A DNA stretch of 64,000 nucleotides from Metaphire vulgaris (Eukaryota; Annelida; Clitellata; Crassiclitellata; Megascolecidae). Location of the stretch: NCBI GenBank assembly GCA_018105865.1, contig CM030851.1, positions 8,423,828 to 8,487,827 of the forward strand, written 5' to 3'. How positions within the stretch are numbered: position 1 is the stretch's first letter; each line of letters begins with the position of its first letter. Below, one piece after another: positions 31,017 through 42,215 of the stretch. The position numbers were made by a program, and so were the translations under genes. The notes under the pieces are model-generated. The model made no database searches. It saw nothing but the letters and a program-made list of their open reading frames with translations, and had not been told where the DNA came from.

Positions 31017-31236
31017 CAGTAGTGGCTCTAGCCGGAAAAACTGAGGGGTCTATGCCCTTTAACGACCGAAAAAGTCTGACGAGCAAAAAGGTCGTCTATC
31101 ATGTTGCGCCCCCGTTTTCAAAACAACTATTGAAAATAACTGACGAGCAGCAAAAAAGGTCGTATCCACTATTACTAACCGAAGTAAAGCAGAAATATGG
31201 GGGCTACAGCCCCAGCTCCACCCTAGAACCGCCACT
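31017..31236. mobile_element. Mini-element with two copies of the shared word
   Basis: The ends CAGTAGTGGCTCTAGCC and CCTAGAACCGCCACTG. TGACGAGC...AAGGTCGT occurs at 31077 and 31141. No target duplication seen. Confidence 0.6.
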
Positions 31237-31277
31237 GATAAGAGCTACTCAATTAAATGCTATGAAGGGACAATTTT

Positions 31278-31466
31278 CAGTGTTTTATATCCAGACTCCA
31301 GGCCTTGGGGGAAATTGAGGTTTTCGGGGGAGAATCGACTTGATTGGAGGGGAAAAGACACAGTTCAATGCAAAATTTGTGTAAGTGATGGGATTTTTTT
31401 GGGGGGTGGAATTTTGAGGGTTTTTTTGGGGGAATCTCCCCTCCTAACAGGCCTGTATAAAACACT
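31278..31466. mobile_element. Mini-element (CAGTGTTTTATATCC)
   Basis: The ends CAGTGTTTTATATCCAG and CTGTATAAAACACTG. The flanks ACAATTTT and GCCATTTT agree at 6 of 8. A G-rich interior. Confidence 0.7.
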
Positions 31467-31789
31467 GGCCATTTTTTTATGACGACTGGAGCCGAGGGTC
31501 AGGTGTTTTTGAAAAATATAGTTCATAAGAAAGAAAAACAGATAAGTTGAAAACAAGACATTGTAAAATATTTAATTTTAATCAGTATTAGAAAACAGTT
31601 AGAGTCTATTTTATCGTTTTAGTATCTTCGCGGGACATTTCACGCCATTTGGCGGGTCGAATGTGGCCCACGGGCAGCCATTTCAATACCACTGCTGTAC
31701 AGCTTTGTGTGCAAAAATCAATTAAGCAAGTGCAATAGCAGTTTAAGGAGAATCGAAGTATGAAAAGGACTTCAATCTACAGATAGACT

Positions 31790-33110
31790 CATTTAAAAGT
31801 ATAATGAACCAAGATTCAAACCTGCGAATGGTTCGTTTAATGACGGTTTCCGACGACATTTCTTCTCGTTTTTCTTCAGAGCGACTATTAAGGAAGTATC
31901 GATCTCAGAGTCGTAATCGCAGTGAGCAAACAGGTGGCAAAACGGAGCAAGTGTCGAAGGCTCGGGCGTCAAAAGAAGAACGGAGGATGCCAACGCAGCA
32001 GACGAGACTTCGAGAGGATGTTCTATCGCCCGACTCTGGACCGAACGCGAGATCGCATGTGCCTTTTAAGAAGACTTCGTATCTCGCCCCCTCCCTCCAT
32101 CCCTCTCCCGCCCCCTCCGTATTGTCTGCCTCTTTCCGCTCACGCGAGCGATCGAGTCGAACGGGGGATGTGGCGGATGTTTTTCTCTCGACTCTTTCCT
32201 CGTTTTCGCCAAATATTTACGCCACTTAAGCCGAGGCACACAACAAAAACAGTCTCATCAACAGAGTGCAGGTGGGACGGACAGGCGAAAGCATTTCACA
32301 GGTTGCTCCCGAGGTTAAAGGAACACAACGCGGTGCTCGGCGGCCGGCAACAGGCATACCTGGGCCGCCTTAATATGGTCATCGCACGTGGCCGACCGGC
32401 CGTCGGCATTTCTGCGCCCACGTCTTCCACCTCGGCGCGAATCGTGCCATCTTCTTCCCCTCCTCCCTCCCCCCCTCTCGTGGCCAAAAGGAACGCCGCG
32501 TATGCGAAATTCCGTCTATATGATTCTGGAAAAATCTCTCGTCTAAGATTGTGGCTTAAAATCATGCGAGACATAGGCTATGGGCTTACACTGATGGGTT
32601 GCACGTACATGACTTGCGTACTGATGGTAGGATTAAATACCGAAAACTATACTGTAGATGTCGTTTGCGTTTGCCCTGATTTTGAGTTTTTTCTTGTAAG
32701 ACTGTCCTGCCGATGTGATGTGTCTATGGACTTTATAAACGGCTGACGAAAAAAAAAAGGTTCAACTCTTGAGTTTTTTGCCCCCTGCGTTAATTTAGAT
32801 GTCGTATACTGCGTCTATAGTCTTCGTAAGACTGCTCTTGCCGATGTCTATGGCTTTTTAAAACTAATTCTCTTGAGTTTTCCGCGTTAATTTAGAAGCG
32901 TCTGTGACTGGGTGAAAAATTCTGCCTGATTTTCAAAATATCGTCATTATTAAACAAGCAATTTGCAAACGCAAAAACCAACGTAAATCCCAAAAGAAAA
33001 GGGTTTACTTATTTGAATAACGAGGTCATGCTTGGGAGTTTTAATAATTAATTAATGACTCGAACAGTGGACTACTGAATCCCTTAAAGCTTTTTGCGCA
33101 TTAGCTTTAG
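31790..33110. other. GC-rich stretch with long but unassigned frames
   Basis: Plus-strand frames run 31804-32229 (141 codons) and 31922-32746 (274 codons), overlapping in different phases, with base composition richer in GC than the surroundings. Neither product resembles a family I know. A CpG island or decayed gene is as likely as a real coding exon. Confidence 0.25.
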
Positions 33111-33118
33111 TGACATTA

Positions 33119-33551
33119 GGGGCCGTCCATAAATGACGTCACGCGATTTTGGCGATTTTTACCCCCCCTCGTCACAAGTCGTCACAAAAATCAGACCTCC
33201 CAGAAAATGACGTCACAAAGCGTTGACCCCCATCTTTTTAATGTCAAAATTAATGTTTCAATTCACTTATTTCTTGAATGAAGCGGGTATTGCAATGAAT
33301 TCGTTTAAAAATACTCTTATAATTATTATAGTTGAAGTGGAAATCAGAAACTTTTCAAATTCTTTTTAAAAATGAATTATAAGTGTAAAATACGTTAACC
33401 TTTGTGGTAACATAGCATTGCGGTATTAATAAAAAATATTTAGTATTATGTGACGTCACATTTTTGGAAACCCTTCCCCGTCGTCACACATCGTCACAAA
33501 TGTTTGAACCCCCTTCCCCCTAAGTGCGTGACGTCATTTATGGACAGTCCC
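33119..33551. mobile_element. Mini-element with TGACGTCA-rich ends
   Basis: The terminal repeats GGGGCCGTCCATAAATGACG and CGTCATTTATGGACAGTCCC have TTA on both sides. It contains four exact TGACGTCA words. An inverted sister is at 40093. The short TA-rich duplication suggests a PIF/Harbinger-type or ISL2EU-type origin, uncertain. Confidence 0.78.
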
Positions 33552-33735
33552 TTAGATCATATTATCAGCATATGCGACTGGCAACAAAAGCATCAGATAA
33601 CATAGTTTAACTGGAAGTGATATGAAGACCGCTATAATATTTCTTTGTATTTAGTAGACCTAATAGTAAACCAGTTTTCTTAGGGGCCATTTGAAAGCAG
33701 TCACTGCTTCAACTAACTACTACTACCTCTTCAAA

Positions 33736-33737
<2 letters not shown>

Positions 33738-33788
<51 letters not shown>

Positions 33789-33803
33789 GAAAGATAAAGA
33801 GAA

Positions 33804-33842
<39 letters not shown>

Positions 33843-33944
33843 GAGAGACAGACAGACAGAGACAGAGACAGACATCCAGCGATAACAGAAACAGAGAGAC
33901 AGAGACAAAGAGAGGGAGAGGGAGAGCGAGAAAGAGAGAGGGGG
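33738..33944 (+). repeat. (TA)n then (GACA)n/(GA)n microsatellite
   Basis: TA units at 33738-33783, then GACA and GAGA units. False frames on both strands. Confidence 0.93.
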
Positions 33945-34296
33945 TATAGCGTCTGGCTTATTATTTGGTAATCTTTTTCTTCTACATGTATTTACCTCCA
34001 TACCTGAATTTACCTCTATCGTCCCGTGTCGAACTGGAAAAACTCATGGGATGCAGCGCACCCCCTGGAAGATAAGGTATTTTATTTTAAATTTTTTGCT
34101 TGTGAGGATTAATTTTTAAATAGAAGAAAGAGAGTTTTTCAAATTCAAATTAATTTTATCGTCCGTTTCAAGCACATAGGTGTTCATCGGGGACGCCTCA
34201 GACCACAAACCGCAGTGCTCATCGGCAGAGCAGACTGTAGCTGAGGAGGGTCGGTTCGGTCCAGTTCAAAAACCCCAAAATCAGTCAGGGCAATAC

Positions 34297-34393
34297 CAAG
34301 ACTTAAGGAGGAAATAAATAAGTTTTAAGGTGACGCCTAAAAATATCTAGAGAAGAGGCCATCCGAGTATCAAGGGAAGAGAGTTCCAAACAT
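34297..34393 (-). pseudogene. LINE C-terminal fragment, split by a hAT insertion
   Basis: On the minus strand: LSSLDTRMASSLDIFRRHLK, then TYLFPP, the usual end of a CR1/L2-type ORF2. The hAT element at 34402 inserted into this remnant's upstream side. Confidence 0.6.
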
Positions 34394-34401
34394 ATGGGGA
34401 T

Positions 34402-35841
34402 TAGAGCTGTACCGATTAATCGGGAACATTCACAATCGGGCCGATTATGAAGACAATCGGAACAATCGGTAATCGGGAGCCAATCCGGCACCGATACCGA
34501 TTAATCGTTAATATTCGTATTCGGGCCGATTATTAGGGTAATCGGAACAATCGGTTATGGGGAACCGATTATTTTTATTTTGGTGACTGGTGAATCAATG
34601 GTCGCTTCCTTTGGGAGGGGTGCTAGCGCCATCTGGGGTCGGTGGCGGCTGTGAGCTCGTAGAACTGTCGATGGAGGGAGGGACGAGGAGGGCCGCCTTA
34701 TCTTAAATCCTTCATTCGATAGTCGGTCGGGGGCAGTTAATGTCAGACCAGATTGTCAGATATGCCATCTGTTAACCATCGGTCGGAGACTCAGAGACGA
34801 TTAGCGTCCGATCTGATTTCGTCGGCATCTCTTCACCCTCGGTCGGAGACGATTAGGTCCGATGATCTTATCTGATTTCGTCGAAATTACTCAGGTGCAT
34901 TAGATGATTTGAATGTTAGGGTAGCTTCGCTTGTTACAACCTACTAGTCTGAAAAGCTAACTGCCCGTGTCGACGTTTAAAGTTTCAACATTAGCGTCTT
35001 TCTGGCGGAGACATACGTCAATCAAGATGGGCTTACGTGACAGTGGATGGGGCTGCCAGTTTGATTTCAAAACTCTCATGTTGTCGACCGGTCTAATCGA
35101 ATTTCAGTTTATACATTAATGCATACAGTTATATAACAGCTTAAATAGGATATACGTTACATATATTTGACTCAAATAATAAATAAAATATCTGCGTAAA
35201 AATACAAATGTCGAAACAACAGACGAGCTGCATTTGGATTTATTTCACTATAAGTCCGCTGAACAGCTGTAAAGCCATTTGCAAACTTTGCAAATCAACT
35301 TTCTCTCGAAGTGGTCATGAAACCAAAGGCTTTAATATATCAAATTTGGTTCAGCACTTGAAATAGATGCATACACAAACTTTCAAAAGAATCGATAGAA
35401 AAAGAAGAAACTGGCCATCGGAGTTTGTACAAAATAAGTTAACTTCTATCTGACTACCACTTGTGTTTTAAATTTTAATGAATGAATACTTTCATAATCA
35501 CAATTTCAGATATAAAATTGTAAATTACAATGTGAATATAGACATCTAAAATTTGACATAATAAGACAGTATTAATGACAAAATCATATTCATTAATGAT
35601 TAAACACACATTCTGCATTGAGTCTCTTGGCAGGTCTCGAATTGCACCTGCATGTCGAAGTCTGAAGACATGTACTTTTACGCTGCACCTTTATGGTATA
35701 TTATTTGAGTGCATGATCATTAAAATACCCTATTTGGAGATTTAGACAGACAATCGGTATCGGCAAGACAATCGGTTGTCTGACAATCGGAACAATCGGT
35801 AATCGGAACAATCGGCAAAATGTGCAATCGGTACAGCTCTA
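34402..35841 (+). mobile_element. hAT transposon relic, 1,440 bp, with subterminal CCGATT repeats
   Basis: The exact inverted ends TAGAGCTGTACCGATT and AATCGGTACAGCTCTA are flanked by an exact 8-bp duplication ATGGGGAT (34394-34401, 35842-35849). Many CCGATT/AATCGG words fill the first 170 and last 100 bases, as in transposase-binding subterminal repeats. Most of the transposase is gone. Confidence 0.95.
35208..35366 (+). pseudogene. hAT transposase fragment, BED zinc finger
   Basis: An open frame of 52 codons encodes IWIYFTISPL, then AICKLCKSTFSR and GFNISNLVQHLK. This is the BED-finger pattern of hAT transposases (aromatic start, CxxC, FN-SNL-HL). A stop codon falls between the two zinc-binding histidines, and the frame continues MHTQTF after it. 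The catalytic domain is absent. Confidence 0.85.
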
Positions 35842-36079
35842 ATGGGGATGCATTTGGAGTTTATGGCCCTTTTTTGCTCGACATTTTTTGCTTGTCAATG
35901 ACCTTTTTTGCTCGTCAAGGACGGTCAAGGTTTTTTCAGAGACGAATTTTTTCTCCTTGTCACAACTTTTATCTTGAGAATGAGAAAATCTGGACCCCTG
36001 CTGAAAATTCGTTCCGACGTGCCTGTTTTATGCCCATCGGTTGTTTTTCATTTTGCACACATGTCCAAACCAAGTTAAT

Positions 36080-36316
36080 CAGTGGCGTAGCAATATGCTC
36101 GGGGGCCCTTGGCGAAAAAGGGGGCGGGGGGCCTTTTTGCTACTTTAGCGATCTCTTATCGAACGTAAATTCCAGATGCGGTGATGCGGTCTTGCACACT
36201 GGACTCTATTAGAGGGTCGGGTGACTTGGGTCGGGGACCCTTTGCAGGTCGGGGGCGACGGGGCCAGGGGGTCCTTGGCATTTGGCCAGGTTGTCCATAT
36301 AGCTGCTACGCCTCTG
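36080..36316. mobile_element. hAT-like mini-element (CAGTGGCGTAGCA)
   Basis: The ends CAGTGGCGTAGCAATAT and GCTGCTACGCCTCTG. The flanks AAGTTAAT and AAGTTAGG agree at 6 of 8. Confidence 0.75.
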
Positions 36317-36489
36317 AAGTTAGGCCCTAATCTTCTTTTTCTGATCTTTTCTACTATGTTATTTTTTAGCCAATTCCGTTGTCTGATACCTTAATTTCTT
36401 ATCTTTTACAATCTACTCGGTGTTGGAGTTGCCGGGAGGATTGGGGGGTTGACCCCCAGCTAACTTTGCAACCCTCCCAAAAATCGCAT

Positions 36490-37095
36490 ATTGGGTGCAT
36501 GCAGTTTCTGTCATTCGTTGAATTTCAGTCTAGTGAAAATCTCAAACCCCAGCTCACATTTCAGTGATTTCACACCTCTAACACTGAATCTACTCACCCC
36601 ATTAAGTATTTGTATAAAACAGTAGGCTACATTTCTGCCACTATTAGCCTTTTTCACCAGTCTTTTTTATCGTCCATGTCTCGGAGCCATAGGCCTATAG
36701 TAGCCTATTTGAGCAGTGGCGGCTTCAGGATTTGGCAAATGAGGGCGTGGGCGTCCTGAGAGGGATGCATGGGGTTGCAATTGCACCCTCTGGAAAATTG
36801 TGAAGTTATGAAAAGTAAAATTGCTTGTTTCTTTTGTCACATGACCCTGTTTTGCACCTCTGGAAACCTTTTATTTCTGTCGTCACAAGATCCTGTTTTG
36901 CAACCCACCACCCTGGAAAAATGTCTGCAGGACGCAGGCGCCCATGAATATGGACCGTTGGAGGCGTAACTGCTAAGCATTGGTGCCATCTATTTGTTGC
37001 TATGTATGTACTAGTAAGTATAGGGGTCCAAAATGGGGGGATGGTATTCAATAAGGGGGCAGGGGTTTCGGTACCCCATGTGGAGCCGTCGAGGT
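36490..37095. repeat. Interspersed repeat, copy 1, containing a hAT-like element
   Basis: Shares about 600 bases with 43945-44555, including GTCCATGTCTCGGAGCCAT and the element beginning CAGTGGCGGCTTCAGG at 36714. Confidence 0.8.
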
Positions 37096-37114
37096 AGGGC
37101 CTAACTCCCTCTAC

Positions 37115-37400
37115 TAAAACCTTCCCAAGTAAGTAAGTAAGTAAAATCTCGTTAATTTCTAAAGCGCTGTCAAAAGATGCACCGAAGTAGCTCCTTATTC
37201 CGCTGCGCTTAATCTCAAATGAAGTAGCTACTAGCTATAGCCTCATACTCGTATATTCCCAAATATTCACAAAGCCTCCATCAGCAAATTGCAACCCTAA
37301 CCCGTATCCGTGCCACCGTGGCATCGCACACTAGCTTGGGGCTATAGCAATGGAGATAAGCGCCGCCCAATGAGCCCGTAGGGCTCGGGAGTCGGGAATT
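37115..37400. repeat. SINE-type fragments
   Basis: AAGTAAGTAAGTAAAATCTCG followed by AAAGCGCTGT is the inverse of the SINE tails at 5014 and 58070. 37300-37400 matches the 3' body of the 55386 SINE (GTATCCGTG and GCACAC words). Confidence 0.55.
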
Positions 37401-37982
37401 AAAAAATACCTATTTCTGTAATAATTTACTTGAAATTTTATCAGAATTACCGTGAAAATAATAAATAATGGCAAGGAATGCCAAGGATGCCAAAAAAAAA
37501 TTTCTGGGAGCCAGACACCGAGATCAGAGAGTTTGTAAGACTCTCCGCTATGGACTACGGAGTCTACGTCACTCCAAAGTTGTAAATGTACAGCTTTGCG
37601 TCACTCATTGACTTCTATATTAATAGCCTATTAATAGGGTATTATAGGCTATTAATATAGATTTCAATGGCGTCACTCTAGTCTACGGTGCAATGCATAG
37701 AATTAGAATGTAGTATGCGTATTTTGAATTCTATGGTGCAATGGTTCATCGCATAGACATTAATATCATGTATTATAATAAATCTATGGTTCATCGGAAG
37801 GTTCATCGTCCATTGACCATTGGGTCAGTTGTTCGGTTTGTAGCAAAAGAGGTTCATTTTGCAACACTTCAGACAATAATTGTCAATTGTCGACCAAGTT
37901 CAGCCGATCTAACAACAACCTCAGCCACAATATAAGCAGAATGAAGGTATTTCGTTGTCGACACAGCTTTCTACTACTGTAC

Positions 37983-38220
37983 TACAGCGGTTCCCAAACT
38001 GTGATCCGCGGACCGTTGTCATTGTATGGTGAATGGTCCATTTTAGACTGATTTCCAACGGTTTTCTACAGTCATCTGTACAGGGTGGCACAAAAAACCG
38101 GACTATATAAAATGCAAACCTAAATGTGACTAGTACGGTTTTTTGTGCCACCCTTTGGCTTGGACAATGGGCATGTGGTTTTTCTGGTGCTGTATTAAGA
38201 TTCTATTCAATTTCTGTTAT
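37983..38220. mobile_element. Repeat interrupted by a mariner-like hairpin
   Basis: CAGCGGTTCCCAAACTGTGA starts a repeat whose body (TGGTCCATTTTAGACTGATT) recurs without interruption at 41411-41530. Confidence 0.7.
38081..38154. mobile_element. Mariner-like 74-bp hairpin
   Basis: The inverted ends CAGGGTGGCACAAAAAACCG and CGGTTTTTTGTGCCACCCT are inserted after TA. The 41461-41500 copy shows the uninterrupted sequence. Confidence 0.8.
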
Positions 38221-38273
38221 TCTACTGTTTCATTTATCTGAGAGCGTGGAATAATAATAATAATAAAAATAAT

Positions 38274-38450
38274 AATGCGATTTTAAGTGGTTTAGGAGGC
38301 TAAGTAAGCCTAGTTTTCCGAGATAGTCTTTGAATCCGTTTACTGTTTCAACTGTCACTCCCACCTCGTCCAAACTGTTCCATTTGTCCACAACCCTTGC
38401 ACTAAAAATATTTATCTTTCTTGGACCCACCGTCTGCTTAAGCAATGATC
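38274..38450 (-). pseudogene. LINE C-terminal fragment
   Basis: The minus strand gives GPRKINIFSARVVDKWNSLD and VETVNGFKDYLGKL, the common LINE ORF2 end (FFSxRVVxxWNSLP...NxFKxxLD). An AAT-type tail lies at its 3' side. Confidence 0.72.
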
Positions 38451-38465
38451 ACCTGGTCTTTAAAC

Positions 38466-38762
38466 CAGGGCCGTTTTAACGTGCAGTGATACACAAAATG
38501 TGCAGTGATAAAATGAAAATGTGCAGTGGTAAAATGCCATTTTCCGTGCTTAGTGCAGTGATAAATTTTTAGAACGACTTTTTTTGCTTGTTTTTTGCCC
38601 TTTTTGCTTGTTTTTTGCCTTTTTTGCTTGTTTTTTGCTCGTTTTTTGCCTTTTTGCTTGTTTTTTGCCTTTTTTGCTTGTTTTTTGCGCTGATGTCAAC
38701 AAATGAGTTACGAGTTCTGTGCACTGTGTGCAGTGATCAACTTTTTCTTGAAACAGGCCCTG
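38466..38762. mobile_element. hAT-like mini-element with an expanded TTTTTTGCTTG array
   Basis: Exact duplication CTTTAAAC (38458-38465, 38763-38770). The ends are CAGGGCCGTTTTAACG and TTGAAACAGGCCCTG. Bases 38572-38690 are a tandem array of TTTTTTGCTTG and TTTTTTGCC units, derived from the shared word. Confidence 0.9.
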
Positions 38763-39299
38763 CTTTAAACCAGCCATTAAGATACTGTACGTGACAGTAC
38801 GTCTGAGATGTTGCGTCTCTGCAGCTTGCAGCAGCTTCCTTTCTGTTGTTACCTATAGAAACGATTACAAACATCAGCTTCTCCTTCAATGAAGACCATG
38901 AAGACGGCGTTACCAAGCACACAGACAATAGGAAATTATAATATTAGATAATGGCGCTAATCAATTGAATGAATTTGCCTCAGACTGTGTGACGTATAAT
39001 GGGCGTCATAATGACCCTCTCAGTGGACGATCTGTTCGTGAATAATTAAAGTCCAGACAGTCTACGGCTTCTATTGTAGTTTGCTGCCAATGGCAGCGGT
39101 GTCTAATTTCCAGTTCTCGAATCACAAAATCAAAATCCCTTTAAATATCACTCCTGATAACATTCTACTTGAGGAGTTTTTTTCTTCTAATGGAGACCGG
39201 TGCCGGTCCAACGGTTATAGGGTAGGTGCTTTTTAGGCTTGACCTAGCACCTATATACGTCGAGCAGCGTTGAAGCTGAGCTCGAATAACGCTATAATT

Positions 39300-39960
39300 T
39301 CTTGGATCACCGTCGTGCACGATCAGCAAGGGAGACGCTTCCAAAATGTGAAGATTAGAATCAGGGACGTCATGGGGGGGACAGGGAGGCATTTGCCGTG
39401 TAGATTTTCACGCCTTAAAGGAGTGCTTGATGATGCCGAGTAATTTGAAGTAACTAAGTAACTATAACTAACGGTGAAAATTGGCTGACAAGCAAAAAAA
39501 GGTCGTCAGCTTTTCGCAAACTTGTAACTTGTCAGGTCGAAAGTGTTTTGCCCCCCCCCTGAAAAACAGTGAAATGACGTCTCTGATTAGAATCAGCTGT
39601 CCGAGTCTTAACTTTTAGTCCCTCCCTTTCCCCTTCCCTTCCTAACTAGGCCTACGTCATGCAAAACTACCCTATTCTTCTCTGTCCCTTTCCTATTCCA
39701 GTCTCTTCTCCATCCATCTTCTCGCCCTCCCCTTCCTCCATCTCTTTCCTCTGCCCAATACTCTCTCATTATATCTTCATCCACCACACTCTCCCCATAT
39801 TCCTAAGTCCTAGCCCATCCTCCCTTCCTTCATCCTCTCCTTTGAAGGGGGAATGAAGGAAGAGAGGATGGGCTAGGGATATGGAAGGCCCTTTCAGGCT
39901 TCCCCGCCTTCCTCATTTTGAAGTGCCGTTAATTCTGGCCTGGGTGTTCTCTGTATTTGC
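39300..39960 (+). repeat. Repeat copy with hairpin, split by a hAT insertion
   Basis: Matches 41715-42060. The match resumes at 39656 after an insertion that includes the element at 39362. It ends in an inverted repeat around CCCATCCTCCCTTCCTTCAT. Confidence 0.8.
39362..39585. mobile_element. hAT-like mini-element, CAGGGACGTCAT family
   Basis: Exact duplication ATTAGAAT (39354-39361, 39586-39593). It carries the word TGACAAGCAAAAAAAGGTCG at 39485. Sister of 15752. Confidence 0.92.
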
Positions 39961-40092
39961 AATGAAGACTAACAATTAAGTCGCTCAGGCAAACGTTTGG
40001 ATATGTAGGTTATATGTTAGGCCTAGGGTGCTCCCAAAAAAGTTTAAAAGTTGAGCTCCTGGCGGTTTTCCCATTACTTTTAAGACTATCAA

Positions 40093-40507
40093 GGGCCATC
40101 TATAAATGACGTCACGCATTTAGGGGAAGGGGTTCAAACATGTGTGACGACAGAGGTTCTAGAAATGTGACGTCACATAATACTGAATATTTTCAACTGA
40201 ATATTTTTATTAATACCGCAATGCTATGCTACCGCAAAATTGAACGTAGTTTGCACTTATAATTATTATACACCAGTTTAAACAAAGAATTTTAATAAGT
40301 TCTGAATATTGTTTCAACTATAATGATTATAGACCTACTGAATATACTTTCAAACAAACGAAACGTTAATTTTGACATTGGAAAGACGACAAGAGGAGGG
40401 GTTAACGCGGTGTGACGTCATATGTGAGGGGTCTGACTTTTGTGACGACGTGCGACGAAGGGGCTCAAAAACTGCCCAAATCGCGTGACGTTATTTATGG
40501 ATGGCCC
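40093..40507. mobile_element. TGACGTCA-rich mini-element, inverted sister of 33119
   Basis: The ends GGGCCATCTATAAATGACGT and ACGTTATTTATGGATGGCCC have CAA on both sides. Three exact TGACGTCA words, and the middle matches 33119-33551 in reverse. Confidence 0.78.
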
Positions 40508-40613
40508 CAAACGGAATAACAAAATATTTTACCTATGACTATAATTTAGTTTAGTCGTGCCAGTTGCCACTATAGGTAGCCTAAATGAAAATATGGAAAA
40601 TTTTACCTTTTAC

Positions 40614-40903
40614 CAGGCCCGCCGGAACGAATTTTGGTCAGAGGTACAGATTTTTTCGAAGTGAAATTTTCTCTTTCAAATCCTTGACAAGCAAAAAGGG
40701 TCTTCGAATCAACGCTATAGAATTTACCTTCAAAATAGCTTGACAAGCAAAAAAGGTCGTCTGTACACTCTGCACCCCCTCTGCACCCCCTGTTTTTCAG
40801 GATTCAGGGGGTGCAGAGGGGTGCAGAGCATCCTCTTTCCAGGGGGTGCAGCCCCTGAATTTTTCCAGGGGGTGCAGCTGCACCCCCACTTCGGGCGTGC
40901 CTG
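40614..40903. mobile_element. hAT-like mini-element (CAGGCCCGCCGGAACG)
   Basis: The flanks CCTTTTAC and CCTTTCAC agree at 7 of 8. The word occurs twice (40684, 40740), followed by repeated CTGCACCCCC in both orientations. Confidence 0.85.
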
Positions 40904-41410
40904 CCTTTCACTGAATAATTAATGTAACCCATTGGGAATATTATATATAAGGCCTAACAGGTCTTAAATGGTTGACTGTAATTACAGCTTGTAAAATAAA
41001 ATAGCCTACACCGATAGCCTGTCCCTCTTTCTTCCTGGTTTTTACTAATTGGGACTAAGTAGATTCTCGATTTTTGCTAATTGCTAGCTGTTGACTTGAT
41101 ATTTCGTAGGTAGAAGAGTTTACGGAGACGAAGAAGGAGTTGTAAATGAATTACGGAAGGCTCTTAATAACAGCGATACCAAAGCCACCGAACAGACCAG
41201 ATGAACAATGCACCAGCGACGGATTCAAAGTTCATGTCACGTTCACGTTCATGAGTTGAAAGTTCACCTCATTGTATATGCTTTTTAGCAGCAAAATTGA
41301 GATCGCAATGTCTTAAAATTAAAATTTTAGGTCGTTCCTGTAAATGGAGGTGGTCGTTCATAACCTGATGTGTTTGTGATGTTCACATTTTGGAATATTT
41401 GGCTTTCTCT

Positions 41411-41530
41411 TACGTTGTCATTGTATGGTAGGCTAAATGGTCCATTTTAGACTGATTTCCAACAGTTTTCTGCAGTCATCTGTAGATTGGGCATATGTTT
41501 TTTTGGTGCTGCATTGAAATTGTATTCGAT
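41411..41530. repeat. Uninterrupted sister of the 37983 repeat
   Basis: Same body, without the 74-bp hairpin. Confidence 0.75.
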
Positions 41531-41714
41531 CTTGGTGTTGAAATAATAATTAGTGATGACCTTTTTTGCTTGTCATGATGTTCCGAAGTTGGGACGGGAT
41601 GGTAGTTCATAACCCCCTCCCCTTCGGAAAATCCTGGCTACTCCACTGACCATGGATTTCCACTCTTTGTTTCTGGCTATCCTTATCAGTTCGATGCTGT
41701 CTTTAGTTTATGTT

Positions 41715-42060
41715 GGATCACCGTCGTGCACCATTAGCAAGGGAGACGCTTCCAAAATGCGTCATGCAAAACTACCCTATCCTTCTGTCCCTTTCCTATT
41801 CCAGTCTCTTCTCCATCCATCTTCTCGCCCTCCCCTTCCTCCATCTCTTTCCTCTGCCCAATACTCTCTCATTATGTCTTCATCCACCACACTCTCCCTT
41901 CCTTATTCCTAAGTCCTAGCCCATCCTCCCTTCCTTCATCCTCCCCTTTGAAGGGGAAAAGAAGGAAGGGGAGGATGGGCTAGGAATATGGAAGGGCCCT
42001 TTCAGGCTTTCCCCGCCTTCCTCATTTTGAAGTGCCGTTATTTCTGGATGTTTCCTGTAT
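41715..42060 (+). repeat. Repeat copy with hairpin
   Basis: A near-identical copy of 39656-39960 that includes an imperfect hairpin at about 41918-41990 (CCTAGCCCATCC ... GGATGGGCTAGG). Confidence 0.8.
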
Positions 42061-42073
42061 TTGCAATGGTTCC

Positions 42074-42215
42074 CTGTCACTTCCTGGACCGTCACTTTCT
42101 GGACCGCCACTTCCTGGACCGTTGCTTCCTGGACCGTTGCTTCCTGGACCGTCACATCCTGGACCGTCACATCCTTGGACCGTCACTTCTGGACCGTCAC
42201 TTCCTGGACCGTAAT
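42074..42215 (+). repeat. 15-bp minisatellite CACTTCCTGGACCGT
   Basis: About nine units with small changes. The Val-Gln-Glu frame on the minus strand is a translation of this array. Confidence 0.92.
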
